DNA from: CAZLYX01 sp964563885
Lineage (GTDB): Bacteria > Pseudomonadota > Gammaproteobacteria > Burkholderiales > Neisseriaceae
Assembly (NCBI GenBank): GCA_964563885.1
Contig: CAZLYX010000029.1
Span: 1 to 25,706, forward strand
DNA: 25,706 nt
Direction of reading: 5' to 3'
Shown here: piece after piece, positions 1 through 7,410 of the stretch
Layout of the letters: every line of letters starts with the position of its first letter
Position numbering within the stretch: the stretch's first letter is position 1
The notes under the pieces: generated by a model
Database searches by the model: none
Told to the model about the DNA's origin: nothing
What the model saw: only the letters and a program-made list of their open reading frames with translations
Position numbers and translations under genes: made by a program

Positions 1-1
1 A

Positions 2-283
2 GGAGCATTGGGCGGCATTGCTGGCAACACTATGCAAAGCACCTTGCTCGGCGCCGCTGTTGGCGGTGTAGCAGGAAATCAACTGGCGCGCCACAATCCA
101 GACAAAAAAGCGGAAAAAGCCGCAGAACGTCACCGAGCCACATACCAACCCTATGATAAGCACAACTCACGTGCTTACAAAACCTCCAGAAAATTAAACA
201 AGAAATGTCATGCTAAAGGTAATCGAGATGGCCATTTCAGACTTGCAGCTTCAAAACCTGAAAATAATTTTGCAGGCATGTAA
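2..283 (+). CDS. Glycine-zipper envelope protein, 5' end outside the window
   Basis: The frame is open from base 2, so the start lies upstream of the window and 93 residues are visible. They begin with a glycine-rich stretch (GALGGIAGN, then LLGAAVGGVAGNQLARHN) typical of the glycine-zipper 2TM / Rick_17kDa fold, which inserts into or lies against a membrane. A basic tail rich in Lys, Arg, His and Tyr follows. It is a close paralog of the complete gene at 2178-2564, including the shared NMQS- or NTMQS-like turn and the KKC motif. Similarity to that copy stops near base 236: the last 17 or so residues (from about HFRLAAS) are unrelated to the other copy's end. The next gene starts three bases after the stop. 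No specific function can be assigned; an envelope-associated role is inferred. Confidence 0.75.
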   Translation, partial: GALGGIAGNTMQSTLLGAAVGGVAGNQLARHNPDKKAEKAAERHRATYQPYDKHNSRAYKTSRKLNKKCHAKGNRDGHFRLAASKPENNFAGM

Positions 284-286
284 AAA

Positions 287-1465
287 ATGGGCATATATAA
301 AGAAAGTCCAGTTAGGTTATACAAAGACAGTCGTTTTAATATTTTTTCGTTCTTGTTGATAACATTAATCAGCTATTTAGTGATGACGGTTTTCCCCTTT
401 GCAGAGTTAAGAGCTATATTGGTATACATTCTGCTCCCTATATTTTTCTACATGACTTTTGTAAAAAAAGTCAATATAGATGTGTTTAGTCTGCACTTAT
501 TATTTACTTTTTTTCTAATGATTTGCTATAAGCTTCTACAGTATTTGTTTATTGAAGATCCGATAGACTTGATGGTATATGAAATCTCATTTTTAGTAAT
601 TTTCATCATGTTAACTTTTTACGCCTTAAGCGATCTTGCTGTAGTTAAAATAAGAAATACATATGCTAAGTCTTTAGCTTTTTTTATCATTTATTTGTTA
701 TTTTTTGTGAGTTATCAAGATTGGTCTTTAACTAGAATTTCAGGCATTTTTTCAAATCCAAACATCACTGCGCATACTGCGGTGATGGTATTCCCATTTG
801 CGATGTTGTTTTTAAAAAAGAAAAGTATGCTGCTTCTGTACTTCATACTTTTAGCCTTATTACTTGCTACGGCCTCTCGCAGCTCTTTGCTGGCCGTTTT
901 ATGCATGTCGATAGCATTTCTTGCTTGCAAGACGAAGCCATTTAACAATAGTTGTTTAATCATGCTTGCAGTGCTTTGCGGTCTAACTTTATTCTCTTGG
1001 CATGCGGCGGATTTAATCAGTGAATCAGCGGAGCTTGTTTCTAAAGCGATAGACAGCCATTCAAGGGTTTTTTATACCGACGATAATGGTCGCGACAATC
1101 TAAAAGAAATAGCGTGGCAGCGTTTTAACAACAGCCCCTATTTTGGGGTTGGATCACAACTTTCTAAAATCAAAATCGGGGATGAAGACTTTAGTGTTCA
1201 TAATGGTTATATAGAATTACTTTTACGCTATGGCTTGCTTGGTGTTATTTTTTTAGTAACTTTATTTCTTCAACTCTTTACTGCCATTATGAAACAAAGT
1301 AATTTTTATAAAACTGTTTCATTCGTTTCATTAACGGGCTTGTTTTCATTAGGAACCAGCAGTTCAATTTTCTTTGTTTTAAATTATTATTTTATATGGT
1401 CTTTTGTTTTAATATTATATTGTTATAGAACTTCTAAGCATGAGCAAAACTATATTGCTGCATAA
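287..1465 (+). CDS. O-antigen ligase / polymerase family membrane protein (Wzy_C-type)
   Basis: This 392-residue protein consists of about ten to eleven hydrophobic segments. It carries the features of the O-antigen ligase/Wzy family: an N-P-N motif in FSNPNITAH, a conserved arginine in TASRSSLLA, and a periplasmic loop with W-x-x-F, then GVGSQ, then HNGYIELLLRYGLLG. Such proteins move lipid-linked glycans onto lipid A core, pilin or other acceptors, or polymerise them, at the outer face of the inner membrane. The acceptor cannot be told here. It starts three bases after the previous stop and has no clear Shine-Dalgarno sequence, so translational coupling is possible. Base composition is markedly more AT-rich than its neighbours, which suggests acquisition by transfer. 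An inverted DUS terminator follows at 1584-1623. No other glycan genes are in the window. Confidence 0.8.
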   Translation: MGIYKESPVRLYKDSRFNIFSFLLITLISYLVMTVFPFAELRAILVYILLPIFFYMTFVKKVNIDVFSLHLLFTFFLMICYKLLQYLFIEDPIDLMVYEISFLVIFIMLTFYALSDLAVVKIRNTYAKSLAFFIIYLLFFVSYQDWSLTRISGIFSNPNITAHTAVMVFPFAMLFLKKKSMLLLYFILLALLLATASRSSLLAVLCMSIAFLACKTKPFNNSCLIMLAVLCGLTLFSWHAADLISESAELVSKAIDSHSRVFYTDDNGRDNLKEIAWQRFNNSPYFGVGSQLSKIKIGDEDFSVHNGYIELLLRYGLLGVIFLVTLFLQLFTAIMKQSNFYKTVSFVSLTGLFSLGTSSSIFFVLNYYFIWSFVLILYCYRTSKHEQNYIAA

Positions 1466-1583
1466 ATTAATAAAATTCACAGTACATATTGCTACACCTA
1501 ATAATACAAAACTTATGGCTGAAACAAACATCGCCATCATTAAATGTATACCATGTATTTAAATTTAATCATGTGTTAGCAAT

Positions 1584-1623
1584 AAAAAGGCTACCTGAAC
1601 GCTTTATTCAGGTAGCCTTTTTA
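1584..1623 (+). terminator. Inverted DUS pair acting as terminator
   Basis: AGGCTACCTGAA at 1588-1599 and its complement at 1607-1618 form a perfect 12-bp stem. Flanking A and T runs (AAAA...TTTTT) extend it, giving a rho-independent terminator shape after the ligase gene. Such DUS-built terminators are well known in Neisseriaceae. Confidence 0.85.
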
Positions 1624-2177
1624 TTTATCAACATCAATATTTATTAAACAGACAATCTAAAATCCATACGTTGGTTTCTAGCGACATAACCGCGCCAAGT
1701 CACACGTTAAAGGATGAAAATATATCTTTACACAGTACATCTATACAGCATAACCGAGCCAACGCCTTCACGAACAATTTTAAAACGCCAACTGAGATTG
1801 TTTTACTGATTGTTATAACAATATAATGTCTTTCATTTTTGTGCCTGCATCAGCAACGGCGAATCTACTCGATGCTATTTAGACACAAATCAAATGAAAT
1901 CAATCTAGTAGCAAACTCTAACTTTTATAAAATTTCTTTATATTTTATCTGATGAACATTTTGCCAATCCAAACACTTTGCCTGATTTATATAAATAATA
2001 GCTTATTCAAACCTATCTAAGCTTGGCTTACGGTGTCTACATCTTGCGTTAAGTTAACGGTCACAAAGAGTGAGTATTTCATTGGCCTACTGGAATCTAC
2101 TATTGATTCATGGTTTGATTGTCTTCAATTAGACAGCGAAAACGTCTAGGCCACTTAAATTTAGGAAAGCACCCGTT
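1624..2177. other. Long AT-rich intergenic stretch with no recognisable gene
   Basis: About 550 bases without a convincing coding frame, RNA gene or insertion-sequence ends. Open frames here are short, lack ribosome sites and match no family I recognise. The last bases (AGGA at 2163-2166) are the ribosome binding site of the next gene. It may be degraded DNA left by the event that placed the AT-rich ligase gene upstream, but that is inference. Confidence 0.5.
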
Positions 2178-2564
2178 ATGATGAATATTCGTAAAATCGC
2201 CATTAGCTGTACAGCAGCCATTGCTCTATGTTTTGGCAGCCTTGCTCACGCTAGCAGCTCAGATCGTACTACTTCAACGATTGTTGGTGCTGCCCTCGGA
2301 GGCGCCGTAGGCGGTATCGCGGGTAACAATATGCAAAGCACCTTGCTCGGTGCTGCTGTGGGCGGCGTAGCTGGCAACCAACTGGCGCGCCACAATCAAG
2401 ACAAAAAAGCTAAGAAAGCGGAGGAACGTCGCCGCGCAGGTTACCAACGTTATGCTAAGCACGATGCACGGGCTTATAAGGCTTCACATAAATCAAACAA
2501 GAAATGTGATAACAAAGGTAATCGTGGTCGCCATTCTGGCTATAACCAACATCGCTATCATTAA
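2178..2564 (+). CDS. Glycine-zipper secreted/envelope protein
   Basis: Complete 128-residue protein. Residues 1-25 form a signal peptide with a likely cleavage after SLAHA. Residues about 33-70 are a glycine-zipper double hairpin (GAALGGAVGGIAGN, then LLGAAVGGVAGN), the pattern of the 17-kDa antigen/2TM family. The rest is a strongly basic tail rich in Arg, Lys, His and Tyr. The tail could bind acidic polymers such as LPS, DNA or peptidoglycan, but this is only inferred. The start is ATG at 2178, with AGGAA 10 bases upstream; the next codon is also ATG. A near-copy sits at the left edge of the window. An inverted DUS terminator follows. Function is unknown. Confidence 0.85.
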   Translation: MMNIRKIAISCTAAIALCFGSLAHASSSDRTTSTIVGAALGGAVGGIAGNNMQSTLLGAAVGGVAGNQLARHNQDKKAKKAEERRRAGYQRYAKHDARAYKASHKSNKKCDNKGNRGRHSGYNQHRYH

Positions 2565-2610
2565 TTAAACTGGCGTTATAAGTATTAGAATGTAATTATT
2601 TATTAGCAAC

Positions 2611-2647
2611 TAAAAGGCTACCTGAAAATGTTTCAGGTAGCCTTTTA
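2611..2647 (+). terminator. Inverted DUS pair terminator (bidirectional)
   Basis: AGGCTACCTGAA at 2615-2626 pairs with its complement at 2632-2643, extended by TAAA/TTTA and one more A:T pair in the loop side. It lies between convergent genes (the glycine-zipper gene and cyaY) and can serve both strands. Confidence 0.85.
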
Positions 2648-2664
2648 ATCATAGATACTTATTT

Positions 2665-2991
2665 TTAAGTATAAGCAGCAATGTTTACCGCTTCACCGCA
2701 AGCCGCACTGAGGGCTGCGTTTAGCACAGCAAAAAATTCGCTGCCATCACGGGCCGATACCCACAGCCCGTCTTTTTGGGCAAAATGATAACCACCACTT
2801 TTGGCAGCAATCCACAGCTCGTGATTGGGTGTATGGCGATTAACAATAATTTGAGTACCATCATCGGCTTCTATGGCCAGAACATTACCGCTAAACTGGC
2901 AATCAAAGTCCCAGCCGCCTTCATCAATTTGGTCTTCGATATGTGCAAATAAAGCATCTGAATGCTGTAAAAACGTGCTCTCTGTCATCAT
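2665..2991 (-). CDS. cyaY: CyaY, bacterial frataxin
   Basis: Frataxin binds iron and interacts with the IscS desulfurase, regulating iron-sulfur cluster assembly in the cytosol. The protein has the family pattern: an acidic first helix (LFAHIEDQIDEGGWDFDCQF), then beta strands with GTQIIVNRHTPNHELWIA, the signature AAKSGGYHF, and a WVSARDG strand. I place the start at the tandem ATG codons at 2991/2988 (108 or 107 residues), since E. coli CyaY is 106 residues and begins at the equivalent place. The open frame extends to a GTG at 3039, but those extra residues have no family counterpart. No strong ribosome site is visible for either start. It is transcribed divergently from ydhR-lptM-lysA. A cyaY/lptM-lysA divergent arrangement is common in gamma- and beta-proteobacteria, which supports the call. 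Confidence 0.93.
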   Translation of the reverse strand: MMTESTFLQHSDALFAHIEDQIDEGGWDFDCQFSGNVLAIEADDGTQIIVNRHTPNHELWIAAKSGGYHFAQKDGLWVSARDGSEFFAVLNAALSAACGEAVNIAAYT

Positions 2992-3101
2992 GGCTTTGTG
3001 TATTACGCTATTTTTGTTTAAGATACTGAATCTTGCCACAGAATGTGTTGCAACGAAAGCATCTTACGCTTTCACTATTTTTAAAATTTGAGGACTTCAC
3101 T

Positions 3102-3404
3102 ATGATTTTGCTTCAAATAGACTTTGCTTATACTGGCCCAAACAATACTGAAATGGCAGCACAATTAAAAGGTTTAGCCGAATCCATCAATCAAGAGCCT
3201 GGTTTCCAATGGAAAATTTGGACTGAAATACCTGCTAAAGGCCGAGCAGGCGGTATTTATTTATTCGACACAGAAGAAAATGCACGGCGCTATGCTGAAA
3301 TGCATCAAAAACGCTTAGCTGAATCTGGCATGGCCAGCGATTTTCGCACCCTATTTTGCCAAGTCAACCCAACCTTGAGCACTATCAACCGTGCGCCACT
3401 CTAA
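3102..3404 (+). CDS. ydhR: YdhR-family putative monooxygenase
   Basis: A 100-residue protein matching E. coli YdhR (101 residues) along its length. It has LLQIDFAYTGP at the start, then LAESINQEPGFQWKIWTE and AGGIYLFDTEENA in the middle. The family forms dimeric alpha-beta-barrel (ferredoxin-like) proteins, proposed as monooxygenases acting on aromatic compounds, with the substrate unknown. The ATG at 3102 is preceded by GAGGA (3090-3094) at 7 bases. An in-frame ATG at 3033 would add 23 residues absent from the family. Only 15 bases separate its stop from the lptM start I prefer, so it is probably cotranscribed with lptM-lysA, although no functional link is known. Confidence 0.9.
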   Translation: MILLQIDFAYTGPNNTEMAAQLKGLAESINQEPGFQWKIWTEIPAKGRAGGIYLFDTEENARRYAEMHQKRLAESGMASDFRTLFCQVNPTLSTINRAPL

Positions 3405-3419
3405 ATGGGAAATTCTATT

Positions 3420-3587
3420 ATGCCTCGTATTATCTGGCCAGCTATTCTTATCACCGCACTCATGCTGACGGCTTGCGGCTATAAAGGCGATTTATATTTA
3501 CCTAAAGAAAATGACAAAGCCAAATTTGGCCCATTGCAAACTGGCCTCGAATTCAAACCCAAACAACCCCCAAACCAAGCGGAATAA
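3420..3587 (+). CDS. lptM: LptM (YifL/LppL-like) small lipoprotein
   Basis: Starting at ATG 3420 gives a 55-residue lipoprotein: a short hydrophobic signal, a lipobox L-T-A-C with the lipidated Cys at residue 19, then CGYKGDLYLP. This last motif is the hallmark of the LptM/YifL family, which in E. coli assists assembly of the LptD-LptE LPS translocon. The remaining tail is Pro- and Lys-rich. The frame also has an ATG at 3405, directly after the ydhR stop. The later ATG is preferred because GGGA (3407-3410) lies 9 bases upstream and the signal peptide then has normal length. It is followed two bases after its stop by lysA, the conserved neighbour of this lipoprotein. Confidence 0.88.
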   Translation: MPRIIWPAILITALMLTACGYKGDLYLPKENDKAKFGPLQTGLEFKPKQPPNQAE

Positions 3588-3589
3588 TC

Positions 3590-4816
3590 ATGACCTCACT
3601 GTGCTGCGAACAACTCACATTCACTCAATTGGCCGATAAATTTGGCACGCCTTTATATGTTTATAGCCAAGCCGCGCTAAGCGAAGCGTTCCAAAACTAC
3701 CAAACTGCGTTTGCCAAGCTTAACCCTCTCATTTGCTACGCAGTTAAAGCCAATGGTAACTTAAGCATTCTCAAACACTTTGCTTCACTTGGTAGCGGTT
3801 TTGATATTGTTTCAGGCGGCGAGTTACAACGAGTATTGGCTGCTGGTGGCGACGCAGGAAAAACCATTTTTTCTGGCGTTGGTAAAAATGAAGCTGAAAT
3901 AGAATTTGCACTGAATGCTGGTGTGTTGTGTTTCAACGTAGAATCCATACCCGAACTTGAGCGCATCAACACCGTAGCAGGAAAAATGGGCAAAACTGCG
4001 CCTATTTCTTTGCGCATTAATCCTGATGTCGACGCTAAAACTCATCCTTATATTTCTACTGGCCTAAAGGCCAATAAATTTGGTATCGCTTTTGCTGATG
4101 CCTTGGCAACCTATCAACATGCCGCTGCACTGCCGCATTTACGCATCACTGGCATCGATTGTCACATTGGCTCACAGCTGATTGACCTGTCACCCTTAGT
4201 GGAAGCATGTGATCGCTTATTGGTGTTGGTTGAACAATTAGATGCAGTCGGCATTAAACTAGAACATATTGACCTTGGCGGCGGCGTGGGCATCGTCTAT
4301 CACGATGAAGCCGTGCCCGATTTACAAGCCTATGCCAATGCTGTAGCACTACGTTTAAGTGGTCGTGGCTACAAAGTAATATTAGAACCTGGTCGCAGCT
4401 TGGTGGGCAACGCCGGCACTTTGCTTACCCGAGTTGAATTTGTGAAACATGGTGAAGAAAAAAACTTTGTCATTGTTGATGCTGCCATGAATGACTTAAT
4501 GCGCCCAGCGTTGTATGACGCTTATCATCATATTGAAACGGTTGAGCCCAAAAGCAGTACTGCATTTGTTGCCGATGTTGTTGGTCCGATTTGTGAAAGT
4601 GGCGATTTTATTGGCAAAGACCGTAGCTTATCTTGTGAAGCGGGCGACTTATTAGCCGTACGCAGTGCCGGTGCTTATGCATCAAGCATGGCAAGCAACT
4701 ACAACACTCGCCCCCGCGCGGCGGAAGTATTGGTCAACGGGCAAGAGGCAAAACTGGTGCGACTACGTGAAACCTTTGCACAACAAATTGCCAACGAACA
4801 GGCATGCTTATCATAA
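3590..4816 (+). CDS. lysA: Diaminopimelate decarboxylase
   Basis: LysA converts meso-diaminopimelate to L-lysine and CO2, the last step of lysine synthesis, using pyridoxal phosphate. The 408-residue length is normal. Visible motifs are CYAVKANGN with the PLP-binding Lys53, HIGSQL in the barrel, the glycine loop LGGGVGI that holds the cofactor phosphate, EPGRSLVGNAG, and the CESGDF active-site segment contributed across the dimer. The protein ends soon after the GAYASSMASNYNTRPR region, as in the family. It starts two bases after the lptM stop, so the two genes form an operon. An inverted DUS terminator follows at once. Confidence 0.97.
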   Translation: MTSLCCEQLTFTQLADKFGTPLYVYSQAALSEAFQNYQTAFAKLNPLICYAVKANGNLSILKHFASLGSGFDIVSGGELQRVLAAGGDAGKTIFSGVGKNEAEIEFALNAGVLCFNVESIPELERINTVAGKMGKTAPISLRINPDVDAKTHPYISTGLKANKFGIAFADALATYQHAAALPHLRITGIDCHIGSQLIDLSPLVEACDRLLVLVEQLDAVGIKLEHIDLGGGVGIVYHDEAVPDLQAYANAVALRLSGRGYKVILEPGRSLVGNAGTLLTRVEFVKHGEEKNFVIVDAAMNDLMRPALYDAYHHIETVEPKSSTAFVADVVGPICESGDFIGKDRSLSCEAGDLLAVRSAGAYASSMASNYNTRPRAAEVLVNGQEAKLVRLRETFAQQIANEQACLS

Positions 4817-4819
4817 AAC

Positions 4820-4854
4820 AAAAGGCTACCTGAAGATGTTTCAGGTAGCCTTTA
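4820..4854 (+). terminator. Inverted DUS pair terminator after lysA
   Basis: AGGCTACCTGAA at 4823-4834 and its complement at 4840-4851 form the stem, with flanking AAA/TTT. It ends the ydhR-lptM-lysA unit. Confidence 0.85.
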
Positions 4855-4990
4855 TCTGTTATCTCTTTTGCTAATGGGTAAAGCCTGCTTTTCTAGTGTC
4901 GTGAGTAGAGAATACTCAGGCAATCTTCTGTCAGCAGAATTTAGTTAGTAAAGCTAATTAACGTCTACCAACAATTAATTTAAGCCATAT

Positions 4991-5035
4991 AAACAAGCAC
5001 GGCTTGCCAATTTTCCAGGCAAGTCGTGCTTGTTT
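4991..5035. terminator. Long non-DUS hairpin, bidirectional terminator
   Basis: An 18-bp stem (4991-5008 with 5018-5035), interrupted only by one G.U wobble and closed by a 9-base loop, lies 20 bases beyond the parB stop. T-rich sequence follows on both strands. It most likely terminates parB on the minus strand and backs up the lysA terminator on the plus strand. Confidence 0.7.
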
Positions 5036-5055
5036 ATAGCTTTTTAAAGTGACAT

Positions 5056-5916
5056 TTACACTTCTACATTCACCCCTAAGCGCTTCAAGAGAGACTCTAA
5101 AGCTTCTGGATTATCAAAATGCAAAATGATTTTGCCTTTTTTCTGGTTTGGCGTTTGAATTTCAGCGTTAACACCTAATTTTTCAGTTAACACATCATTC
5201 AAACGCAAAATATCAGGATGAATTGCTTTGGTTTTTATCACTTGTTTTTCTTGCTGTGCCATTTGGCTGCGACGCTCCACCTCGCGCACTGACCAACCAT
5301 TTTTTACCGCTTTTTGAGCTAAATCAAGCTGTTGAACTACTGGCAACGTGAGTAGTGCACGCGCATGGCCCATTTCTAGGTGGCGTGCATAAAGCAAATC
5401 TTGCACAGGCTCGGGCAGAGCCAGCAAGCGTAAGCTATTAGAAATACTGCTGCGGCTACGACCCACTGCTTTGGCCACTGTTTCATGGGTTAAACCAAAT
5501 TCATCTACTAAGCGTTTTAAGCCTTGTGCTTCTTCTATAGGATTAAGATTTTCGCGCTGGATGTTTTCAATTAGGCCCATCGCCAGTGCGGCTTCATCCG
5601 TGATGCTTTTAATCACCACTGGGATTTCTGTTAATCCAGCAATTTGGCTAGCACGCCAGCGACGTTCGCCCGCAATCAGCTCATACCCATTCAAGCCTTG
5701 CTCGCGCACAATCACGGGCTGAATAACCCCTTGTGCTTTAATAGATTCTGCCAACTCCTGTAAGGCATCGTCATTCATTTGCACACGCGGTTGATAGCGA
5801 CCTGGACGGATATCACTGATGGCAACGCTGGTTAAACGATCATCACTGCCGTTATCCAAATTATTTGCAATCAACGAATCCAAGCCACGGCCAAGACCGC
5901 CTTTTGGTTTTGCCAT
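5056..5916 (-). CDS. parB: Chromosome partitioning protein ParB
   Basis: ParB binds parS sites near the replication origin, spreads as a CTP-dependent clamp and works with the ParA ATPase to separate origins. Seen here: the N-terminal GGLGRGLDSLI box that contacts ParA, the ParB/Srx domain with YELIAGERRWRA (CTP-binding box) and LIENIQRENLNPIEEA, the KorB-like helix-turn-helix (LTHETVAKAVGRSRSSISNSLRLL), and a C-terminal dimerisation segment. I choose the ATG at 5916 (286 residues), preceded by GAGAG, because family members begin MAKxKGGLGRG. The frame extends to an ATG at 6000 that also has an AAGG upstream, so a 28-residue extension cannot be excluded. The gene lies about 12 kb from parA, with the atp operon and other genes between, which is unusual. 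Confidence 0.96.
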   Translation of the reverse strand: MAKPKGGLGRGLDSLIANNLDNGSDDRLTSVAISDIRPGRYQPRVQMNDDALQELAESIKAQGVIQPVIVREQGLNGYELIAGERRWRASQIAGLTEIPVVIKSITDEAALAMGLIENIQRENLNPIEEAQGLKRLVDEFGLTHETVAKAVGRSRSSISNSLRLLALPEPVQDLLYARHLEMGHARALLTLPVVQQLDLAQKAVKNGWSVREVERRSQMAQQEKQVIKTKAIHPDILRLNDVLTEKLGVNAEIQTPNQKKGKIILHFDNPEALESLLKRLGVNVEV

Positions 5917-6011
5917 ATCATCACTCTCTGCATTTTGCCCGACACCCAGCGCACTAAGCGTTGAATACCAAAGCTGTAAATAAAGGTTGAGCGCACTCAT
6001 ACGAAACGCCT

Positions 6012-6023
6012 TTCAGACGACAT
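6012..6023 (-). repeat. DUS-like site of a different dialect
   Basis: On the minus strand this reads ATGTCGTCTGAA. It matches the N. mucosa-type DUS (AGGTCGTCTGAA) at 11 of 12 positions, and the N. meningitidis form (ATGCCGTCTGAA) also at 11 of 12. It differs from the local dialect AGGCTACCTGAA at four positions. It sits just upstream of the longest parB frame. It could be chance. Confidence 0.4.
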
Positions 6024-6088
6024 TCGGGAAGGTGCTGTTCCAAATAATAGAACAAAAGACCATTTTATCGGATTTTGCAGCGTCATGT

Positions 6089-6118
6089 TTAACATTTCAA
6101 GGCTGCATCCGTTACAAT
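6089..6118 (+). promoter_or_regulatory. Possible sigma-70 promoter of the flavoprotein gene
   Basis: TTAACA at 6089-6094, an 18-base spacer and TACAAT at 6113-6118 lie just before the ATG at 6135. The implied leader is very short, which fits the absence of a Shine-Dalgarno sequence before that ATG. This is motif evidence only. Confidence 0.4.
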
Positions 6119-6134
6119 CTCTTTTTCTTTCCTT

Positions 6135-7397
6135 ATGGCCATCATCACTATGACTGCAATTTTCGACACCATTATCATCGGCGCAGGTGCCGCTGGCATG
6201 ATGGCCGCTGCTCGCATAGGCCAAAGTGGCCGCAGTGTTGCCCTACTTGACCACGCTACAAAAATTGGTGAAAAAATTCGCATTTCTGGGGGCGGCCGCT
6301 GTAATTTTACCAATCGCCATCTAGATGGTCACGACGGCTCGCCTTATTTTGTTTCACAAAATCCACGCTTTGTTCGCCATGCATTATCTCTCTTTTCTAG
6401 CGAAGACTTCATCCACTTAGTAGCACAACATAATATTGCCTACCATGAAAAACACAAAGGACAATTGTTTTGTGATCATTCGGCACAAGACATTATCGGG
6501 ATGCTACAAGCAGAATGTGCTAAAGGCAAGGTTCAATGGTATACAGCTTGTCAGGTTCTGGCTGTTGAAAATATTCAGGTAGCCTCAGACGAACGCTTTG
6601 AAATTAAAACCAATGTTGGTGCTTTGAGTTGTCGCCATCTTATTATCGCTACTGGAGGCCTAGCCGCACCGGCCATCGGTGCTACGCCATTAGGCTATGA
6701 AATAGCCAAGCAGTTTGGTCACAGTATTGTACCGCCAGAAGCAGCTTTAGTACCGTTACGATTTGAACATTGGGCGCAACATGGTTTTGACCAGCTTTCT
6801 GGTATTGCTTTACCTGTAAGAATTTCCACTGGCAAAGGTAAGCAGTGCATTGAATTTGAAGAAGACTTATTGTTTCGTCACAAGGGCCTGAGCGGCCCGG
6901 CAATTCTACAAATTTCTAGTTATTGGCAACCAGGGCAATATTTAACCATAAACTTAAGCCCTGATATTGATCTGGCTGATGTACTCTGCCAAGGAAAATC
7001 TGGCCAAAAAATACAATTAAATACGGCTTTAAAACAACTTTGCCCAGCCTTACCAGAGCGCTTATTGATCGCATTGCTAGAACAAGCACAGTTCAGTCCT
7101 TATGCTGCACAAAAATGGGCGGATGTACCCAACTCAGTTTTAACAGCACTGGGGCAAAGTATCAACGCTTGGTCAATATTACCCAGCGGTAGTGATGGCC
7201 ATAAAAAGGCTGAAGCCACCCGCGGTGGCGTGAACACAAAAGAAATTAATCCAAAAACCATGCAAAGTCAGCTATGCGAAGGGTTGTATTTTATTGGCGA
7301 AGTAGTTGATGTAACTGGATGGCTTGGTGGCTATAACTTTCAATGGGCGTGGTCATCAGCAGTATGTGTCGCCGATGAGATTAATCGACAACCCTAG
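6135..7397 (+). CDS. BaiN/YhiN (HI0933)-family FAD-dependent oxidoreductase
   Basis: This 420-residue flavoprotein has an N-terminal dinucleotide-binding fold (IIIGAGAAGMMAAARIG, residues about 13-29), then IRISGGGRCNFTN, the family signature. A second FAD contact, LIIATGGLAAPAIGATPLGY, follows near the middle. The C-terminal GLYFIGEVVDVTGWLGGYNFQWAWSSA segment closes the FAD site. The HI0933/YhiN family includes BaiN of bile-acid-metabolising bacteria, but the natural substrate in most species is unknown. Two starts are possible, ATG 6135 and ATG 6150; neither has a clear ribosome site. A perfect DUS lies inside the gene at 6574-6585. It is divergent from parB and ends at a shared terminator with the small gene at 7459. 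Confidence 0.92.
   Translation: MAIITMTAIFDTIIIGAGAAGMMAAARIGQSGRSVALLDHATKIGEKIRISGGGRCNFTNRHLDGHDGSPYFVSQNPRFVRHALSLFSSEDFIHLVAQHNIAYHEKHKGQLFCDHSAQDIIGMLQAECAKGKVQWYTACQVLAVENIQVASDERFEIKTNVGALSCRHLIIATGGLAAPAIGATPLGYEIAKQFGHSIVPPEAALVPLRFEHWAQHGFDQLSGIALPVRISTGKGKQCIEFEEDLLFRHKGLSGPAILQISSYWQPGQYLTINLSPDIDLADVLCQGKSGQKIQLNTALKQLCPALPERLLIALLEQAQFSPYAAQKWADVPNSVLTALGQSINAWSILPSGSDGHKKAEATRGGVNTKEINPKTMQSQLCEGLYFIGEVVDVTGWLGGYNFQWAWSSAVCVADEINRQP
6574..6585 (-). repeat. DUS inside the flavoprotein gene
   Basis: A perfect 12-base DUS (minus strand AGGCTACCTGAA) within coding sequence. It encodes part of I-Q-V-A-S in the plus-strand protein. Confidence 0.9.
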
Positions 7398-7410
7398 TTC
7401 TTATATTACA

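Noticed and set aside
2041..2160. Short open stretch upstream of the second glycine-zipper gene, considered as a transposase remnant
   Set aside because: The translation ends at stops on both sides after some 45 codons and shows no motif I can tie to a transposase; no inverted ends were seen.
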